Source: a bacterium (GTDB taxonomy: Bacteria > Bacteroidota > Ignavibacteria > Kapaibacteriales > UBA961). From it: 20,191 nucleotides of DNA. The first letter of the stretch is position 1; every line of letters starts with the position of its first letter. Where the stretch lies: assembly GCA_022844575.1 (NCBI GenBank), contig JALHLL010000033.1:1-20191 (forward strand), given 5' to 3'. The position numbers were made by a program, and so were the translations under genes. Below the pieces are notes generated by a model. It made no database searches. It saw nothing but the letters and a program-made list of their open reading frames with translations, and had not been told where the DNA came from. This document shows positions 18,820-20,191 of this stretch, in pieces.

Positions 18820-18859
18820 TAGTAAAAATGTGATGTTAGCAATGAATGAAATATTATAC

Positions 18860-18877
18860 ATTGTTTAGATGTACAAT
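18860..18877. repeat. weak inverted repeat upstream of the REC-kinase gene
   Basis: ATTGT (18860-18864) and ACAAT (18873-18877) are 5-bp inverted arms in the 173-bp gap between the two kinase genes. A GATAAT box at 18921-18926 is the nearest -10-like element. Both are short enough to be chance in AT-rich DNA. I see no convincing terminator in this gap. Confidence 0.15.
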
Positions 18878-18992
18878 AAGGTGTGTAATGTATTAATGTT
18901 TTATAGTGATTGTGTAGTTGGATAATGGTGTAAGAGTCTTGTGGATGTGGAGTAAATATTATGTGTCTCATACTTTTTTTTGAGGATGAATT

Positions 18993-20141
18993 ATGGATTT
19001 ATTTGAAAATACCCACTTATTGATGGGGGGAGATACAAATAGACCGATTGTACTCGTTGTAGATGATGTACCGGAAAATTTGCAGACTATAGGTATTCAT
19101 CTTGATAATGCCGGCTATGATACTGCTTTTGCCAGTAACGGCTACGAAGCTCTTCAAATGCTTGAAGCGCTGGAACCTGATTTGATATTATTAGATATAT
19201 CAATGCCGGTAATAGATGGATTTGAGGTGTGTAAAAGAATAAAAAGTACGGAAAAAGTGGCGAAAATTCCCGTGATTTTTCTAACAGCTCATACGGATAC
19301 GGAAAGAGTTGTAGAAGGGCTTACCTTAGGTGCAGTCGATTATGTAACGAAACCATTTCATACACATGAACTTCTTATGCGTGTAAAAACTCATATATCG
19401 CTCTATAGGGCTTATGAAACGGTAAGGATGCAAAATGAGAGTTTGCAAATATTGAGTCAAGAAAAAAGTAATATGCTGTCAATAGCGGCTCATGAGTTGA
19501 AAAACCCTATGCAAGCTATTGTTCTGGCTGTGGATTTGATGCAAGTATTTGCTCAAAAAAAGAATTTTGATGGCATTCAGTATCACGCGGATAAAGTTCA
19601 TGTAATGATTGATCGGATGTTAACCATAATCGAAAATTGGCTTAGTTTGCATTCTTACGAAGTAAATAAATTGAATATAAAAAACGAGCATATTGACCTC
19701 GTTAAGATTATAGAATCGTCGGCAGATTCTTATACAGGAAAAGCAAATGCTAAAAATATTGAGATGACAATAACGAATGATTGCAATGAAGCTGTAATAA
19801 TCGGTGATAAAAGTTATTTAGAAGAAGTATTTGATAATATTATTTCCAATGCACTAAAGTATTCTCCTATAGGAGGCAATGTAAATGTAAAAGTCTATGA
19901 AAAGGATGAAAACTATATCGTGAGTGTAAAAGACAGCGGGCAAGGTATCGTCGCAGAGGAACATGATAAACTTTTTAAGAAATTCTCTAAACTTTCTACC
20001 AGACCGACAGCCGGAGAAAGTTCATCGGGATTGGGTTTGGCTATAGTAAAGCATCTAGTTGAAGCAATGAACGGCCTTGTTTGGTGCGAAAGCACTTCCG
20101 GTGAAGGGGCAACGTTTAAGGTTGCATTAAAGAAAGCTTGA
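18993..20141 (+). CDS. receiver-histidine kinase fusion (REC-HisKA-HATPase_c)
   Basis: This is a 382-residue cytosolic protein with an N-terminal receiver and a C-terminal kinase. REC (about residues 18-135) has the acidic pair Asp24/Asp25, acceptor Asp68 in LLDISMP, Thr98 and Lys120. A short coiled linker (about 138-160) leads to the H-box IAAHELKNP with His167. HATPase_c follows, with the N-box DNIISNALKYS, the G1 box DSGQG (from Asp314) and GLGLAI in G2. Phosphorylation of Asp68 by an upstream kinase or HPt would be expected to tune the attached kinase, so the protein can act as a relay node. The ATG at 18993 has GAGG at 18982-18985, one of the better ribosome sites here. The catalytic C-terminus closely resembles that of the TPR kinase. 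No output domain or following gene is visible in the window. Confidence 0.95.
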   Translation: MDLFENTHLLMGGDTNRPIVLVVDDVPENLQTIGIHLDNAGYDTAFASNGYEALQMLEALEPDLILLDISMPVIDGFEVCKRIKSTEKVAKIPVIFLTAHTDTERVVEGLTLGAVDYVTKPFHTHELLMRVKTHISLYRAYETVRMQNESLQILSQEKSNMLSIAAHELKNPMQAIVLAVDLMQVFAQKKNFDGIQYHADKVHVMIDRMLTIIENWLSLHSYEVNKLNIKNEHIDLVKIIESSADSYTGKANAKNIEMTITNDCNEAVIIGDKSYLEEVFDNIISNALKYSPIGGNVNVKVYEKDENYIVSVKDSGQGIVAEEHDKLFKKFSKLSTRPTAGESSSGLGLAIVKHLVEAMNGLVWCESTSGEGATFKVALKKA

Positions 20142-20157
20142 GGGTAATCAAGTGGAA

Positions 20158-20191
20158 AAACATTTAAGACATTTTGCTCTTAAATATGTTT
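20158..20191 (+). terminator. possible terminator after the REC-kinase gene
   Basis: AAACAT-TTAAGA (20158-20169) pairs with TCTTAA (20178-20183) and, after a two-base bulge, ATGTTT (20186-20191). That gives about twelve AT-rich pairs around an eight-base loop, 16 bp past the stop codon. The window ends inside the structure, so any following T-tract cannot be seen. Confidence 0.4.

Overview
The window is about 20.2 kb of AT-rich DNA carrying six large protein genes. Five are on the + strand and one is on the - strand. The fourth gene ends in a type IX secretion (Por) C-terminal sorting domain, and the first is a large Bacteroidetes-type TamB/DUF490 protein. Together with the weak Shine-Dalgarno sequences and the abundance of sensor kinases, this points to the Bacteroidota/Chlorobiota (FCB) superphylum. 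A candidate E. coli-like extended -10 promoter and a TTG start would fit a Chlorobi/Ignavibacteria/Kapabacteria-type lineage better than a typical Bacteroidia, but I cannot fix the genus. I saw no tRNA, rRNA, CRISPR array, transposase or integrase.

Layout: (1) 1-157 is a leader with a possible terminator of an upstream gene. (2) 158-4822 encodes TamB, an envelope biogenesis protein. (3) 4983-7100 encodes a soluble histidine kinase with nine TPR units of exactly 40 residues each and a TTG start. (4) 7036-8322 (-) encodes an M16 zinc peptidase that converges on the kinase and overlaps its 3' end by 65 bp. (5) 8323-8618 is a structured divergent intergenic region with a - strand terminator-like hairpin, a tandem 8-bp repeat and two further inverted repeats. 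(6) 8619-13004 encodes a secreted protein with Asp-box, Ig-like, PKD and T9SS sorting domains. (7) 13060-18819 encodes a 1919-residue cytosolic hybrid kinase with eight PAS domains, two GAF domains, a kinase core, a receiver and an HPt-like tail. (8) 18993-20141 encodes a receiver-histidine kinase fusion. The window ends inside an AT-rich hairpin.

How the genes may work together: about half of the coding capacity is phosphotransfer signalling, yet no DNA-binding or other output domain occurs in the window. The giant kinase starts only 55 bp after the T9SS cargo gene with no visible terminator between them. The REC-kinase follows 173 bp later. A relay of the form giant kinase -> its own REC -> its HPt-like tail -> REC of the last protein -> second kinase core is possible. 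That is inference from domain order. The TPR kinase and the REC kinase have closely similar catalytic C-termini and look like paralogues with different input modules. TamB and M16 are probably general housekeeping genes unrelated to this signalling.
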